Positions 42,765-54,719 of a stretch of DNA of 64,000 bases are shown here, piece by piece. Within the stretch, counting starts at the first letter, position 1. Every line of letters begins with the position of its first letter. Both the position numbers and the translations under genes were made by a program. This stretch comes from Aquatica leii. Its lineage: Eukaryota > Arthropoda > Insecta > Coleoptera > Lampyridae. Below the pieces are notes generated by a model. The model was not told the DNA's origin. It ran no database searches and saw only the letters and a list, made by a program, of their open reading frames with translations. Location: contig CM069433.1 of NCBI GenBank assembly GCA_035610365.1, forward strand, positions 177,274,882-177,338,881. The letters are read 5' to 3'.

Positions 42765-44427
42765 CTAGTAATGGGTGGAATATCCGTTATTGTTTATACA
42801 TTCCCGTAGACGGTTTGGCATCGAATTGATTAAATTGGAACATACATTAGCTCCTCGAAATCTTTTCCACACGGTATTAATATGGTGATGCAAGTTGTTT
42901 ATATTTTGTATTTCTATGTTATTGTTCAGTTCGTCCTTCCACCTACGCACGGCCGCCGCCCACAAATTCTCTATATAGATCAAATCCGGTGATTTAGGTG
43001 GCCAACGGATTCTATCCACTTCTGGATGTTGTAAGAACCACTCTTGAACTACCGCTGCCGTATGTATAGGAGAATTGTCCTGAACAAACCGAATTGGTCC
43101 TTCGGGGTAAACTGCTCGTACGGAGGGCAGCATGGCGTCTTCCAAAATCGTTAGGTAAGTTTCAGCAGTTAAGCGTCCATCGACACGTGTTAATTCCCCT
43201 GGGCCAGCATCACTCATCCATCCCCAGTACGTAGCACAATTTCTCCCACTTCTTTTGTTGGGTTGCACATGTTTTGATTCATATCAAGAATTACGTGCCC
43301 TCCAAAGAATGTTTTTACTATCTTGGGAACACCTTTCTAATCAAAATTTAAATGTTCTTTTGAAAACTGCATTTTCTTCAGTTATTACAGGTTTATTTAC
43401 AGGTCAATAGCAGCTTATTTTTTCAACTTTCAAAGTATTCCTTATTGTTTGCAAACTGCATTGTAGTTGTAGTTTTTCGCGAATGGTGGCGAAAATTATG
43501 AATGGCGTCAAACGAGCATCTTGGATAATGTTGTTTTTTTCAATTCTGGATAAGAGAGAGATGGGCTTTCACTTCTAAGGGCGGTCTGCAAAAGGACGAT
43601 CATTTTCCGCGCCTTGTTCTTCGCGTTGAACCCAATTATGGAGCACACTTTTCTAATAAAATAAATAAATAGCTAATTAAAACTGCGCAAAAAGGTTTAT
43701 CTTTAATGAAGGGCACCGATAAAGTAATGTCATTAATTTAAGGGAAAAACTTACGTCTTTCAAGTTAGCAGTACAAGGTTAGCAGAATCAAATAAAATAT
43801 AGTTAGGAATTTGTTGCGAAAGAAAAAAATTGTAACATTCTTACTTTTTTAGTTATGCGTTTTTCGGCTAACTACACCATTGTAAAAAGTGCTTTAATAA
43901 ATTTATTTTATGTTTAAAATGTGTGTGAAATAATAATAAAGCTATCTGCTTTTTTGTTTTACAATTAATTAACAATTTAGCAACAAATTTTACACACATT
44001 TTAAACCGAATTAATACACTGGTTAGAATGATGTACTACTAAATTGGCTTAAGTTTAAGCTTTGTCTTTCACAAGAAATTGTAACAAATTCATAATTATG
44101 TTTTATTGCTAACTTGAGGGACGTGATACCCAATTGCTATGTGACTGAAACTTTTATAATTTCATTATAAACAATGTCTTTTGGTGTAGGTGAATACTTG
44201 TGCAATCTGAATTATACATTATATAATACTTACAAAATAGATATATATACCCATCTTTAAAATGGAAAATTTTTAAAGAATATTATCAAAAGCAAAATAA
44301 AAAATTATCTTACCGATAAACCTATACGTGCAGCAATTACTCGGATAGAAAATCCACATTCTCGTAAAGCAATAATCTTTCCTCTAGTTTCTAGTGATAA
44401 CTCTGCTTGTCCAGAAAGACGTGGCAT
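42765..44427 (-). pseudogene. Tc1-like transposase with a spliceosomal intron (relic)
   Basis: Exon 1 (44427-44314) starts MPRLSGQAELSLETRGKI and encodes a helix-turn-helix (IRVIAARIGLS). A 662-bp GT-AG intron (43652-44313) follows. Exon 2 continues in phase with KSVLHNWVQREEQG, the second DNA-binding part. It then decays with stops before the catalytic C-terminal half (42765-43268). That half has FVQDNSPIHTAAV with the second Asp and PKSPDLIYIENLW with the Glu. Thirty-five residues lie between Asp and Glu, one more than in DD34E Tc1. The first catalytic Asp region is degraded. The start was chosen at the conserved MPR.S motif. Confidence 0.85.
43652..44313 (-). other. Candidate intron in the Tc1-like transposase
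   Basis: On the minus strand the donor is TCG|GTAAGAT and the acceptor is TTATTTTATTAG|AAAAG. The exons on the two sides join in phase 0 inside a conserved transposase block. Removing it restores a continuous helix-turn-helix region. The alternative is an insertion that happens to have splice-like ends. Confidence 0.75.
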
Positions 44428-44465
44428 TTTGTACAAAATTGACACACAAAACAACCCTAAATATA

Positions 44466-45871
44466 CTGACTTCCAAAAAAATTGCAACACCTAAGTACTT
44501 GTTCATCGATTTTATTGAAATTTTTAGGAAACGTCTATTTTCATGAAACAAAGTGATGATTACAATTTCAATAAAATCTAGCCAGTAGTTTTTTTTCCTG
44601 TTGTTTCCATAGTAACAATAAACTTGAAGTAGTAGACCATTTAGTAATTCTCAAGGTTGCAAATTGTTGTTGTTTGTTCACAATTTCATTCTGAACTTGA
44701 TAACAATGCCGAGAGTACGTCAACATCAACATTTTGTCCAATTAAGTGATTTTGAACGTGGCCGTATTATTGGTATGAGAGAGGCCGGACTTTCGCTAAG
44801 AGAAATTGCTCGTCGTGTAAACCGAAATGTTTCATCGGTATTGAGATGTTGGTCCAAATGGTCCGAGGAAGGGGTTCAACATCGTCGCTGTGGATCTGGA
44901 CGTCCTCGGAGGACTATAGATCGCGAAGAACGTCGCTTAAGAGTTTTGGTCACAAGAGACAGATTTTCAACAACTCGATCAATTGCAAATGATTGGATGA
45001 GAGGTATAGGACTCAGAAGGTCAATGTCATCTGTTTAGCGCCGGATAAGATAAGAACGGGTTGCGTTCATATCGTCCATTTTTATGTCTTTCCCTTACAC
45101 CACTTCACCGTCTACGCAGACTAGAGTGGACTAGAGTGGGCGCAAGAATGGCATCAAATTGTGTTCAGTGACGAGTCTCGATTTTGCTTGTAAGCCCACG
45201 ATGGTCGTAGGAGGGTCAGACGGCTGCGTAGAGAACGTAAAAATTCAACATTTTTTGTGGAACGCAACACAGCCCTCACTCAAGTAGTTATGATATGGGA
45301 TGCAATATGTTATGGTAGCTGATTACCCTTGGTCCTTATTGACGGCAACCTATACGCAGCTGGTTACATTGCTAATGTGCTACAACCAGTTGAACTTCCA
45401 CATCTTCAGGGGCTGGAAAGTTCCATTTTCCAGCAGGATAATGCGCGCTCTCATACGGCAAGGGCTACAACACGGTTTTTGGAAGAAGCTAACATTGCCG
45501 TCCTCCCATGGCCTGATCGGTCGCCTGATTTGTCGCGCGTTGAACATGTATGGAATATGATTGGCAGGCAACTGGGTAATTTACCACACCCTCCAGATAA
45601 CTTACACGATTTCCAGCTACGGATTTAAGAAGCTTGGGACGATATACCACAAGCAGCTATAGATCACTTGATTGATAGCATGCCAAGACGTCTAAATGAG
45701 TGCATTACAAATCGTGGCGGAGCAACTCATTATTGATAAAACTTTTTAAGCTTTTGTTCTTTTGTTTTTAAATTTTAATCATCACTATGTTTCATTAAAA
45801 TAGATGTTTCCTGAAAATTTCAATAAAATCGTTCAACAACTTCTAGATGTTGCAATTTTTCTAGAAGTCAG
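44466..45871 (+). mobile_element. Tc1-like DNA transposon with ~100-bp inverted repeats
   Basis: It is 1406 bp, starts CTGACTTCC and ends GAAGTCAG, with TA on both sides (44464-44465 and 45872-45873). The inverted repeats (about 44466-44565 and 45772-45871) share GATTTTATTGAAATTTT and ATGAAACA.AGTGATGATTA. The length is usual for Tc1 elements. It lies 37 bp upstream of the start codon of the neighbouring Tc1 relic. Confidence 0.9.
44706..45736 (+). pseudogene. Tc1-like DD34E transposase (broken)
   Basis: The ATG at 44706 begins MPRVRQHQHFVQLSDFERG, then GLSLREIARRVNRNVSSVLR (helix-turn-helix) and SGRPRRTIDREERR (GRPR hook). It is open to 45038. Breaks follow, then a DDE core: SDESRF-like text near 45170, SSIFQQDNARSHTARATTRF, and DRSPDLSRVEHVW. 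Thirty-four residues separate the second Asp from Glu, a DD34E spacing. It ends in CITNRGGATHY and a stop. At least two frameshifts are present. Confidence 0.88.
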
Positions 45872-45899
45872 TATATTATACTTTACAAAATGAATTTTA

Positions 45900-47225
45900 A
45901 GCAACCCCTTTATATACCCTACTTAGTAATGGCGGAGTCTTGGGCAGAAGGGAGCATTACTGGAGGTATGGAATACCCCCCAGAAGAACGGAGTTTCGGG
46001 TCTCTGGAAACACTACTTTAAGCGTCATTTTGATGAGCATTTCTGTATTCTTTCTTCTCAAAGTTTAATTCAATCATTGATTTTGGTTTCAATACTAGTA
46101 ATAAAAGTAGAAAAACATTTGTAAATTTTTGTTGAGTAAGTAATTATATTAGTTTTATAATCAACAATCCTAGGTTTTCTAAAATAATTGAGATGTAATG
46201 AACCAAATCCAAATAATTGCAAAATTAATTACGTTTGCCAAATGTAATGTTTTGCACCCTATATGGATTTATTAACATTGTCAAAAAAGGCAAAATAATA
46301 AGTAAAAGTAAAGGAAAAAGTATATAATAATATAAATTTAAAAACAAATTTAGAAACTATAAATTATTAATGTTTTGTAATTATTTCGTTAAAAAGTTTT
46401 ACTTCTTTGTATTATTATTTTGTTGATATTATTGTACTTGTTTTATTATTATTTATTACTTATGAAACATTATTTCTTTATTTGGGGATATTTGAATTTT
46501 CTCATCTTATTTTTATACGTTATGTCTTTAAAGCGGGGGCCTCGCCAGCGCCTGGAACCGCGCCCCGTCTACTTAGAATTTCTGCATTACGTCCAAATTT
46601 GGTGGGGCAAATATTGCGACACATAAATTTGTTGCTAATAGTATGAAACAACGTTAAAAATGTTGGCATTTTTGTAGTTTGTTTTTAAATTTTTATGGAA
46701 GATTTTTAGCCTTTAGTAAAAATTTTTATACTTTCCATTGGCTCAATAATTTTTGTTTGCCATTGCGTACTTTACATGGTGTATAAATATAAATAAAAAT
46801 TTAAGGAAAAGTAATAATAAAATTTTTCAAAACGCAAAAAAGTTAAAAAAGTCATGTTACTTGTGTGGGGTCCATAAACCCGTTCTCGGCTCAAGAAAAA
46901 AATGATCAGAGAATGGTTTGGTGTTCAAGAAAACAGACAACAATGTTTGAAAACATTTTTTGTAATATGTAAAACCTTACTTCTATTATATTTAATAAAA
47001 GTTCCATTTTTTAAATTTTGTCATTTTTCTTATATTCAAATTAAAAAAATAACAGGCAATGTAAACAGAGCACACATTTAACATTATACTTAATCAAAAT
47101 TAATTTAAATTATTTGAAGAAAAAGAAAATATAAGAAATTCTAATATTTTGCGTAAGGACACAGGATACAATACAAATACAACTGTGAAGCCTAATTAAA
47201 TACGGTCCCATGAGCTGTGAAGATG
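45900..47225. other. Region without recognised genes
   Basis: Mostly AT-rich. A GC-richer patch (46540-46600) can be read as short frames in two phases but has no motif I know. GTGTGGGGTCCATAAACCC near 46873 resembles sequence near piggyBac-type ends. Confidence 0.45.
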
Positions 47226-47229
47226 GTTG

Positions 47230-47296
47230 AAAATTAACTTCGCCCTGGGGTCCATAGTCTATGACGAAAGTTTAGCCGCGGGGCTGAACGTGTTAA
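47230..47296. repeat. Possible piggyBac-type terminus next to TTAA
   Basis: The right edge reads GGGGCTGAACGTG followed by TTAA (47293-47296). Reversed, it gives TTAACACGTTCAGCCCCGCG, like the TTAA-anchored ends of piggyBac-like elements. No matching left end was located. Confidence 0.35.
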
Positions 47297-50200
47297 ACAC
47301 TAGCCATTTGTCCCAGCTGTTTTGATTTATATGGTAACGAAACTCATATTAGTTTTGATTTCCAGTTCAGTTACATCTAACTAAAGATAATATCTTTTTA
47401 AAAGAATATTGATTTTCTCGCCACTTGCTTCTTTTTGTTACAATATAAATAAGATTTCACGAAAGCCGCCTGAAAATAAAACTTTACAGGCACAGATAAG
47501 TAAATTTGAGTTACGCATACCTTCTGTCTAAAACTTAAACTAGTTGGTTTGATATCATCCATAAATTAGGTTAAATCGTAAATTGTTCGTTTTTTGAACA
47601 GTTTTGAGTAGTATGTATTTCACTTACTTAGACTTAGATGGGCAATTTACTTTTTTCACATACTTTTTGTTACAAGCTTATAGGTCTTACGAACCTTGCA
47701 CGGCCAACTCACACAGTCGGAGATAGGGGAGGTTCAAGTAAATAATAATTAAGGGCGCCAGATCTTTCATAATTAACACTTCTGCCTCGATCAAGACAGA
47801 CGGTCCAAGCTTGTAACGAATTTTTTAGTTCGTAATCATTGTTACTCTGATGTTCGGGTAACCACAATAAAAGAGAAAGGTATGTTACCATAAAAGAAAG
47901 ATTAAACAGGTATAAAAACTTTAATTTAATAACGCGATTATTAACAAGAGTTTATCTCATTCTCAATCCATAAATGCCAGAAGTATCGGCAACACATAAT
48001 ACATAAGTTGAAACGAAGTGGATACCGAAGAAAATTTCATAATAAATTTCGTTTGTACACAGCATGCGATACACACATAATAATTAGTGAAACTACCTCA
48101 ATGATATTGAAACAATGATTGTAATTACGGAAGTTAACATAAACAAAAATTCCGTGAGTAACTTTTCTGACAACGACAAAAGTACACATAACATAACCCG
48201 ATTATCGAATGCTGTTGTACACATTTAATGAAAGTTGGTTTCGCAGGTGTTTGCTGCATGAGTAGGATTTCGAAGAAAGGTTCTTGTCTTCGGTTTTTAG
48301 TTTTAAACGTAGGCCTTACAGAGTTATACTCGTCCCATGAAGGTATTTATCGATTAATTCCTCATTGTTCTTTATTAACTAGAAACATGTGGCCAAAGCG
48401 TGGCGGAACGTCAGTTGATGTTCTTAGAAATTTCCAGTTTTAAACGAAACAGGTCATTTTAGGTAGTTGTCAGCTTAACGTCTTGACAGCAAATGACAGT
48501 AACAAGAAAAATCGACAGAGGGCGTCAAAACCGGAATCTAATTTTAATTCAACCAATATACAGGGTATTACGTTATGAAATTTTTGCACGCAACAGTTTC
48601 CCCTATAAAATTCGTTTTCTTAGCTAGTATTTACTTGGTTTTCGTGTCGGTAGTTAAAGATCAGTGCAGATCACCAAAAAATAGTCCGATTCATAGTTTG
48701 ATTTTAATTGTTAAAAAGTTTTTTGCTTTCATGAAATGTTAGATACAAAGAAAAAAGTCGATCACAGCACTTCAACATACTGTATACTAAATCTATACGC
48801 CTTTCAGGTAGGCTAATACATGCTGTTATTGGCTTTAAAGATCATACAACTACAATCGCGTTCATTTATTCAATTGTAAAAGTTTGAGAGGAAGAACAAC
48901 CAACTATTAACCGGAAAACCTAAGAAAACTTGACTATAACGAAATAGCATCTACTTTAGATCCAATCAAGTACTTAGATAATACTCTTATTTTCGTCTAA
49001 AATATATTTAGATTATATTAAACGTTTGTATGGCTTTTAATTAATTTTTTGAACTATACGTATTCTATTTATAATCTACATCACTTCTACAAAGAGTATT
49101 ATAAATGATCACGCATCAATAAATAGTGAATTATGAACATCGTATAAGTCAATTGAATGCAGTTGTGCTTTTCGTTTACAAGCTTTTATTGAAGTTACGC
49201 ACCAGTTCGTCAAAGTTTGCCGACTTCCTGTTTAGGTTCGATTAATTAAATTTTAATTTCTTTTTTTATACCAAAACTACTCGTTATTTAATCGCACAAT
49301 ATTAATCAACGATATTTGCAATATCCTTTTGTTTAATTAATTCTTGCAACTTTACTTAAGTATGTTTTTCATTAGTGTTTATTTGACTGTATTAAGATTA
49401 ATGATAACGAAATCTATCTAATTTGACTCATTAATTGACGAAAAGTACCTAAATTCATTTACACAGATTTAAATAGTGAGCATTTAGGTATATAATTTAC
49501 TATTAACTTTTTGTTTTTAAAATAAGCTTTCGTTGGATAGGATCGGAAACGATCAATAACATTTGCTAAGAAACGTTTTTGTCGTTTTTATTAAATTTAA
49601 ACGAAGATACGTAAAATCTTATCAAACATAGTCATAATTTTATATGGAGCAGATTCAGTTTTTTTTAGTTATTAGAACTGTCATTTTCTTGATTAAAAAT
49701 TATACGTTACGTCTCATAAATTATGGAAAACGCTAAGGTAATTTACTTCAATTTTTAGGCTTTATTAATGTAAATAAATGGTTTTTATTAAACAATAAAC
49801 ATTATATGGTCATTGAACAAAAGTATATTGGATTAAACATAAAGATTGTATTCTGTAAACGTGTGCCCATATTCTTGGCTTTTAATAATAGCGTAATGAG
49901 ATGTTACAAAACTTTTTTGTATAACGTAGCAAAAGTTCATTAACTTTTTACTAGTGTCCAGGGGAAAGTTATCCAATTTGGGAGTTTCTGTTCTAATTAA
50001 ATATATAATTAAAAATTTGACATATCTGTGGTTATCTAAGAATGAAAATGTTTTTTTTTCGTTTTATGAAATAACCGAAGCGGAAAAGAGTACGAATCAA
50101 GTAATTAATCATAATTTTTACCGGCGTGAATATAAATTATTACTTTACTTTGAATGTCACAGTTCTTTTACACATATGGAATAATAGTCAATGTCAATAA

Positions 50201-51345
50201 TAGAATCTAATCGATATTCCCAAAATTTTCCTCAAATTATTCAGTAAATGCAAGTTTTTATTTATTTTAGTGTGCAATTTTGTGATTTTTTTTCGTACAA
50301 ATTTATTTTGATAATATGAACCTGCTGTTCTCATTAATTGCTGAAGAATGATTCTTACTTGAATAAAAAATAATTTATTGTGATTACAATATTCATTAAG
50401 CTGTTGTTTTGTGTCGTGTTTTAAATGATATCAGTTACATCGATATTACCGTAATTGCTTTATATTAAATTGTTTTGAAAGTCGTTCATTATTCATACAA
50501 TGGTATCGATCTTCATTAAATAGTAATGGTACATATGAAACTTCGTTTTACAATGTAAAGATTTAATGTTTCTTGTTTATTTTGAATGCGTAATTTTGTT
50601 TCAATTGAACGTTAGACATGTAATTTTTGTACATTTTATGTGTCTCAGAAAAATAATGTAATTTTGAAATATTACAGATAATTACAATAAAATTGTAGTC
50701 GAAATTTTTATTTTTATTTTACATTGTGTAAAATCAATTTTTTCGTAACGAACTTTGAAAACACGACTACATAACATATAATTTGTATTTAACTGCATTG
50801 CACAAATTACATTTCGAACGTAGATTGATAAATAATTTTTATTCGCGAAATAAACGTTATTTTTTCCTTTGAGAAATACTTATAAGCGTTTTGAAATAGT
50901 GCTAGAAGACATATTGGCTAATTCAACGACCGCGTCGATTTTTTTAGTGAATAGGTGATTATCGCATGACGGGGCCTCTGAAGGATTTTTTTGAATTTGT
51001 GTTTTTTAACATCTATTTTTTTATTTAATTATTAGGTACTGTTGCGAATAATATAAATAGGTTTAAGAAGAAACTGAAATACTGTTGTAGGTAATCTATA
51101 TTCTTCATTAATTAATGTTGCCAAAAAGGTTTTTAGTGATGAGGGTCATTTGACCAAATGTTTCCTTTGCCATGGACCGTGCAGGTAATATACAGTAAAT
51201 AAAGAGTTGTTTTATCTATCTATGAATAAAACACGCAAAAAATTGTTCAAAACCAACACTGTTTTAATTTTTACGAATCCTTGGTTCAATGCTACTCAAA
51301 GCCAAACGCAAGTCGCATAGACGACTATTTGTACTTAAAAGTTGA
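47297..51345. other. Long AT-rich non-coding region
   Basis: Four kilobases without a recognisable protein, element or RNA. Short frames at 47709-47891, 48228-48443 and 49954-50184 have no motif and are not supported. Confidence 0.5.
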
Positions 51346-51349
51346 TCAC

Positions 51350-51695
51350 CATTATTTTATAATTTTTAATGATTAATTTATAGAAAAACGCACTAATTTA
51401 TATATCCCTAAAAAAATAATATCCGCGGATAACTTCTGTTTATCTAAAATTGACACTTGTTTACATTAAAGGCACGTACATTTATAGCCCGTTATATCAA
51501 TGGTTATAATTATCTCGAGCACACGCGTTAATCACTAATTTATTTAAACATCTTCTTAACACTTTCGACTTCGAATAACTGACCTATGCTCTCTTTGTAC
51601 CGTTTTTATATATTTTCGTTATCTATCACGAGAATTTTCTACATCGTCCGCTAAACGTTCTAGAACCTGATAATAACTTCGTGAACGCTCTCTTA
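51350..51695 (-). repeat. 3' LTR remnant of the decayed Ty3 copy
   Basis: It shares CCGCGGATAACTTCTGTTTA and a CACGCGTTAATCACT..TTTATTTAAAC stretch with the LTR at 63157 and matches the full-length LTR more weakly. It runs into CTTAAGACTGTTCTGTCCCA, the sequence just before the polypurine tract in the intact element. The outer edge is approximate. Confidence 0.75.
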
Positions 51696-51790
51696 AGACT
51701 GTTCTGTCCCAGAACAGGAAAGTGGGTGCAACACCGGTAGGAAAAATCGTGGCGATAGCGGCAGCTCTCTCCATTTTGACAACTTTTTTA
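51696..51790 (-). pseudogene. CCCH zinc-finger tail of the accessory ORF in the decayed copy
   Basis: On the minus strand it contains AGCTGCCGCTATCGCCACGA and CCTGTTCTGGGACAGAAC, nearly identical to 12655-12726. It therefore encodes the last Cys and His of the CCCH finger. The macrodomain upstream of it is deleted. This shows that the accessory ORF was already in the family when this older copy inserted. Confidence 0.75.
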
Positions 51791-51829
51791 TTATATTATT
51801 TATTATACAGTCACACCATGTCGCCAGGT

Positions 51830-53900
51830 TGAAACCCGCCATTTTGTGCCTTGACGTCATATCTGGTCTTTATTCTGTCGCTGACAATTTGTGTGTTTTT
51901 ACGGACTGCCTCATGTACTTTGTTTAGCCTCTTGGTCAGCTTGCTGACGTAGTCTTCTTCAGCAACTTCTTTTTCCGGTCTTTGTCCGAATTAGAGGTCG
52001 CATGGTAGTTGTATTTCGCGACCGACTATGACACAGGATGGTGTTTGGTCTGTGCTTTGAACGGATGATCGGTATGCTCTTTGGTGTTCGGACACTACTT
52101 TGCCTAAGCATTTTCCCATTGTTCGATTCACCCGGTCAACCATGCCATCATATTGGGGATAGTTTTCTTAATTCCCAACAGTCGGCAAACCTCTTGAAAC
52201 AGCCCAGACTCAAAGTTGTGGCCTTTGTCGGAGCGTAATTCCAGCGGCACTCCAAACCGACAGAAAAACTCTTTCACTAATACGTCTGCGACTAGCTGCT
52301 TCTTGATTGGTTAGGGCGTGAGCCTCTGTCCATTTTGTGAAATACACGATTGCCACCAGGATGTATTTGTTTCGCGAATCCGATTCTGGGAACAGCCCTG
52401 CGATGTCAATCGCTACTCTTTCTAATGGGCTTCTTACGTTGTACTGCTTCATCGGTGCTATGCGCTTTTTCTCTAGACCATTTCCTGATGCGCAGACCGT
52501 GCACTTACGGCACCATTTCATGTCGTCCTCTTTGCAATTCATCCAGTAGAATCCTTCTCAAACTTTCCCTAATGTCTTCCTTATGCCTAAGTGTCTTTCT
52601 GATGTACCATCGTACAGATGCTTTAACACACCCGGCTCTTTGGCCCTACTAACTGTAGTTTGTTTTTTGTGCCCACGGCACTTTCTAGGGATCGTTTAAG
52701 AAGACCGTCTTCTACTATAAAAGATTTCCACTGCGCCCAGTACGCTTTGATGTTTCTGTCCAAAGTACTCACTTCTTCCCAGGTAATACGCCGCCCGTTT
52801 TCTATCTAGTTCAGAAGTAGCCTTATTTTGGGATCGTTTTCTTGTTCGCGATGCAACTGCTCAGGTTCCCACTCGTCATCAACAATAGCAGTTTTTCGGA
52901 GGCATTCGACTTTTTTTTCAAGTGTCAAACAATGGCTGCAGTCTGCCGGACATGGTCTTCTGGACAAGGCATCAGCGTTCCGATGACTGTTTCCGGCACG
53001 GTGTTCTGTATCATAGTATCTTACTCAGTATCCAACAGAAATTTTCCCTCTTCTCTTAGATAACTTAAAACGTGAAGTGACAAGGGCCTGTTTTAGTTTT
53101 TGGAAAGCATTTTTGCAGTGTTCATTCCATCTAACTTCTGCTCTTTCCTCGGTCAATTTCGTCAAAGGTTTGGTCATATTGGCAAATCTGGGTACAAATC
53201 GTCTATAATAGGTATACAACCCAAGGAAACGTCGAACCTGATGTTGCATCACGTTGCCGTTGAAACACTTCTTTTATGTTGTTTAAATGTTCTTTAAACC
53301 ACTATCCAACCACAATCACGTCGCCACGTCTTACAAGACAATCCACGCAAGACGGTCTCCATCAAACGCTCGAACGTTGCAGGAGCGTTACACAGGCTGA
53401 AGGGCACTTTTCAAATCTTACGTAGAAAACCACTGGGATCCTGACAGGGTGTCTAACGTATCGTCAATTCTCAGTAAAGAGTAGCTGTCCTTTCTGGTCG
53501 CGTTGTTAAGCTGCCTGTAGTCTACGAAAAACCTCGTGGATCCATCATCTTATTTGAAGGTTCAATCACAACTTTTTTCTCTATGTTCATAATTATTTGT
53601 TCTGCTTCTTTTTTTTTTGCTAAAGGAAGTCGGCGTGGATGTTGTCGTATTGCCCGAGCAACTCCGGTATTAATTTTATGCTTCACGACGTTAGTTCTTC
53701 CAACACTTTAATTTTAGCCAACTGGTTTTGGCTGAGGTTTCGGCATTTGGAGGTAAGAATGTCCAATAGATGTTGTGGGCATTTTTTCGGCGACGTATCT
53801 TTGTTAGAATTCACGCATTCACAATTTGAGATACTGGCGTGCATTGGCCTACCACAGTCTTCTTTTTCTACGTTACTGGATCCGAGTTGATATTTATGAT
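51830..53900 (-). pseudogene. RT-RNase H-integrase of the decayed Ty3 copy
   Basis: On the minus strand, blocks matching the intact pol are readable: HQVRRFLGLYTYYRRFVPRF near 53230, WCRKCTVCASGNG near 52510, and ERVAIDIAGLFPESDS near 52400 (integrase first Asp). A GPY/F-region match lies near 51840. Many stops, frameshifts and small deletions interrupt it, including part of RNase H. Confidence 0.85.
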
Positions 53901-54117
53901 CCTTACTGGCATCGTGTTTTTCACTCGTACTAAAGTTTTACCAACTAGTAATCTTTTTTCAACTAAGTCGCCCTACATTGGTTCAATTGCGCGAAGGTGG
54001 CCTTTTCGGAGATTTCCATGCAGGCAGAGTCACGTCTTTAATCAATAAGACTCGCACGGCTGCCTTCTCTGACGAATGGAAAGGAATTTCTTCATTGCCG
54101 ATCTGAAGGACATCGTT

Positions 54118-54700
54118 CTACATATCCAAATGGAACCCATACTTTTTCATAGTTTCCATCCCCAGGATAACTTCGTCCGTGATGTCGGCTACCAGTACTT
54201 GATGGCCGAGTACTTCATTTCCTAAACCAATGATCACTTGTACTTGTCCATTAGCAGGTATTTTTTCGCTTGTCGCCGTTCGAAGTCGTACTGTTATTGG
54301 TGATGCCTTATCGTTTTCGGATAACATTTTAGGACGAACGATGGTTTTTGTGTCAACCAATAACTGAACACTTCTTCCATTGATCTTGGCATCGAGATAA
54401 ATCCTATGCAATTGTTCCCTAGGCGATGCCATTTGAATGGTAATCCCCGGAACATGACTAGATGAGATTAACTTTTGTTTCTTTTGGTCAACTCGTTCCA
54501 AATTTTCGACCGTTCTTCTTGTCTTCTTCTTGGGTTTAGTACGATGTCGTCGTACATGGCCTATTTCACTACAGTTCAAAGTTGTCACTCCTCTTTCCCA
54601 AAGTATTCGTCGCACTATCTCCTCGGTGCTTTCTAGTACCTGCGCAGAGAGTTTATGACCGTCTCGTGCGATACTTGTTTTGCTGCTTCCAAGGCATTGT
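54118..54700 (-). pseudogene. Gag C-terminus and protease of the decayed Ty3 copy
   Basis: The 165-residue frame contains the same degenerate knuckle as the intact copy (NCSEIGHVRRH), MASPREQLHRIYLDAKINGR and a protease in which the DTGAT motif is damaged (LLVDTKTIVRP, lacking GA). It matches 8250-8860 of the intact element. The rest of Gag is missing. Confidence 0.88.
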
Positions 54701-54719
54701 GAAATTAATATTATTAGGC

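Noticed and set aside
46407-46646. Two overlapping plus frames, one with hydrophobic stretches
   Set aside because: AT-rich hydrophobic run with no family match; both phases are open by composition.
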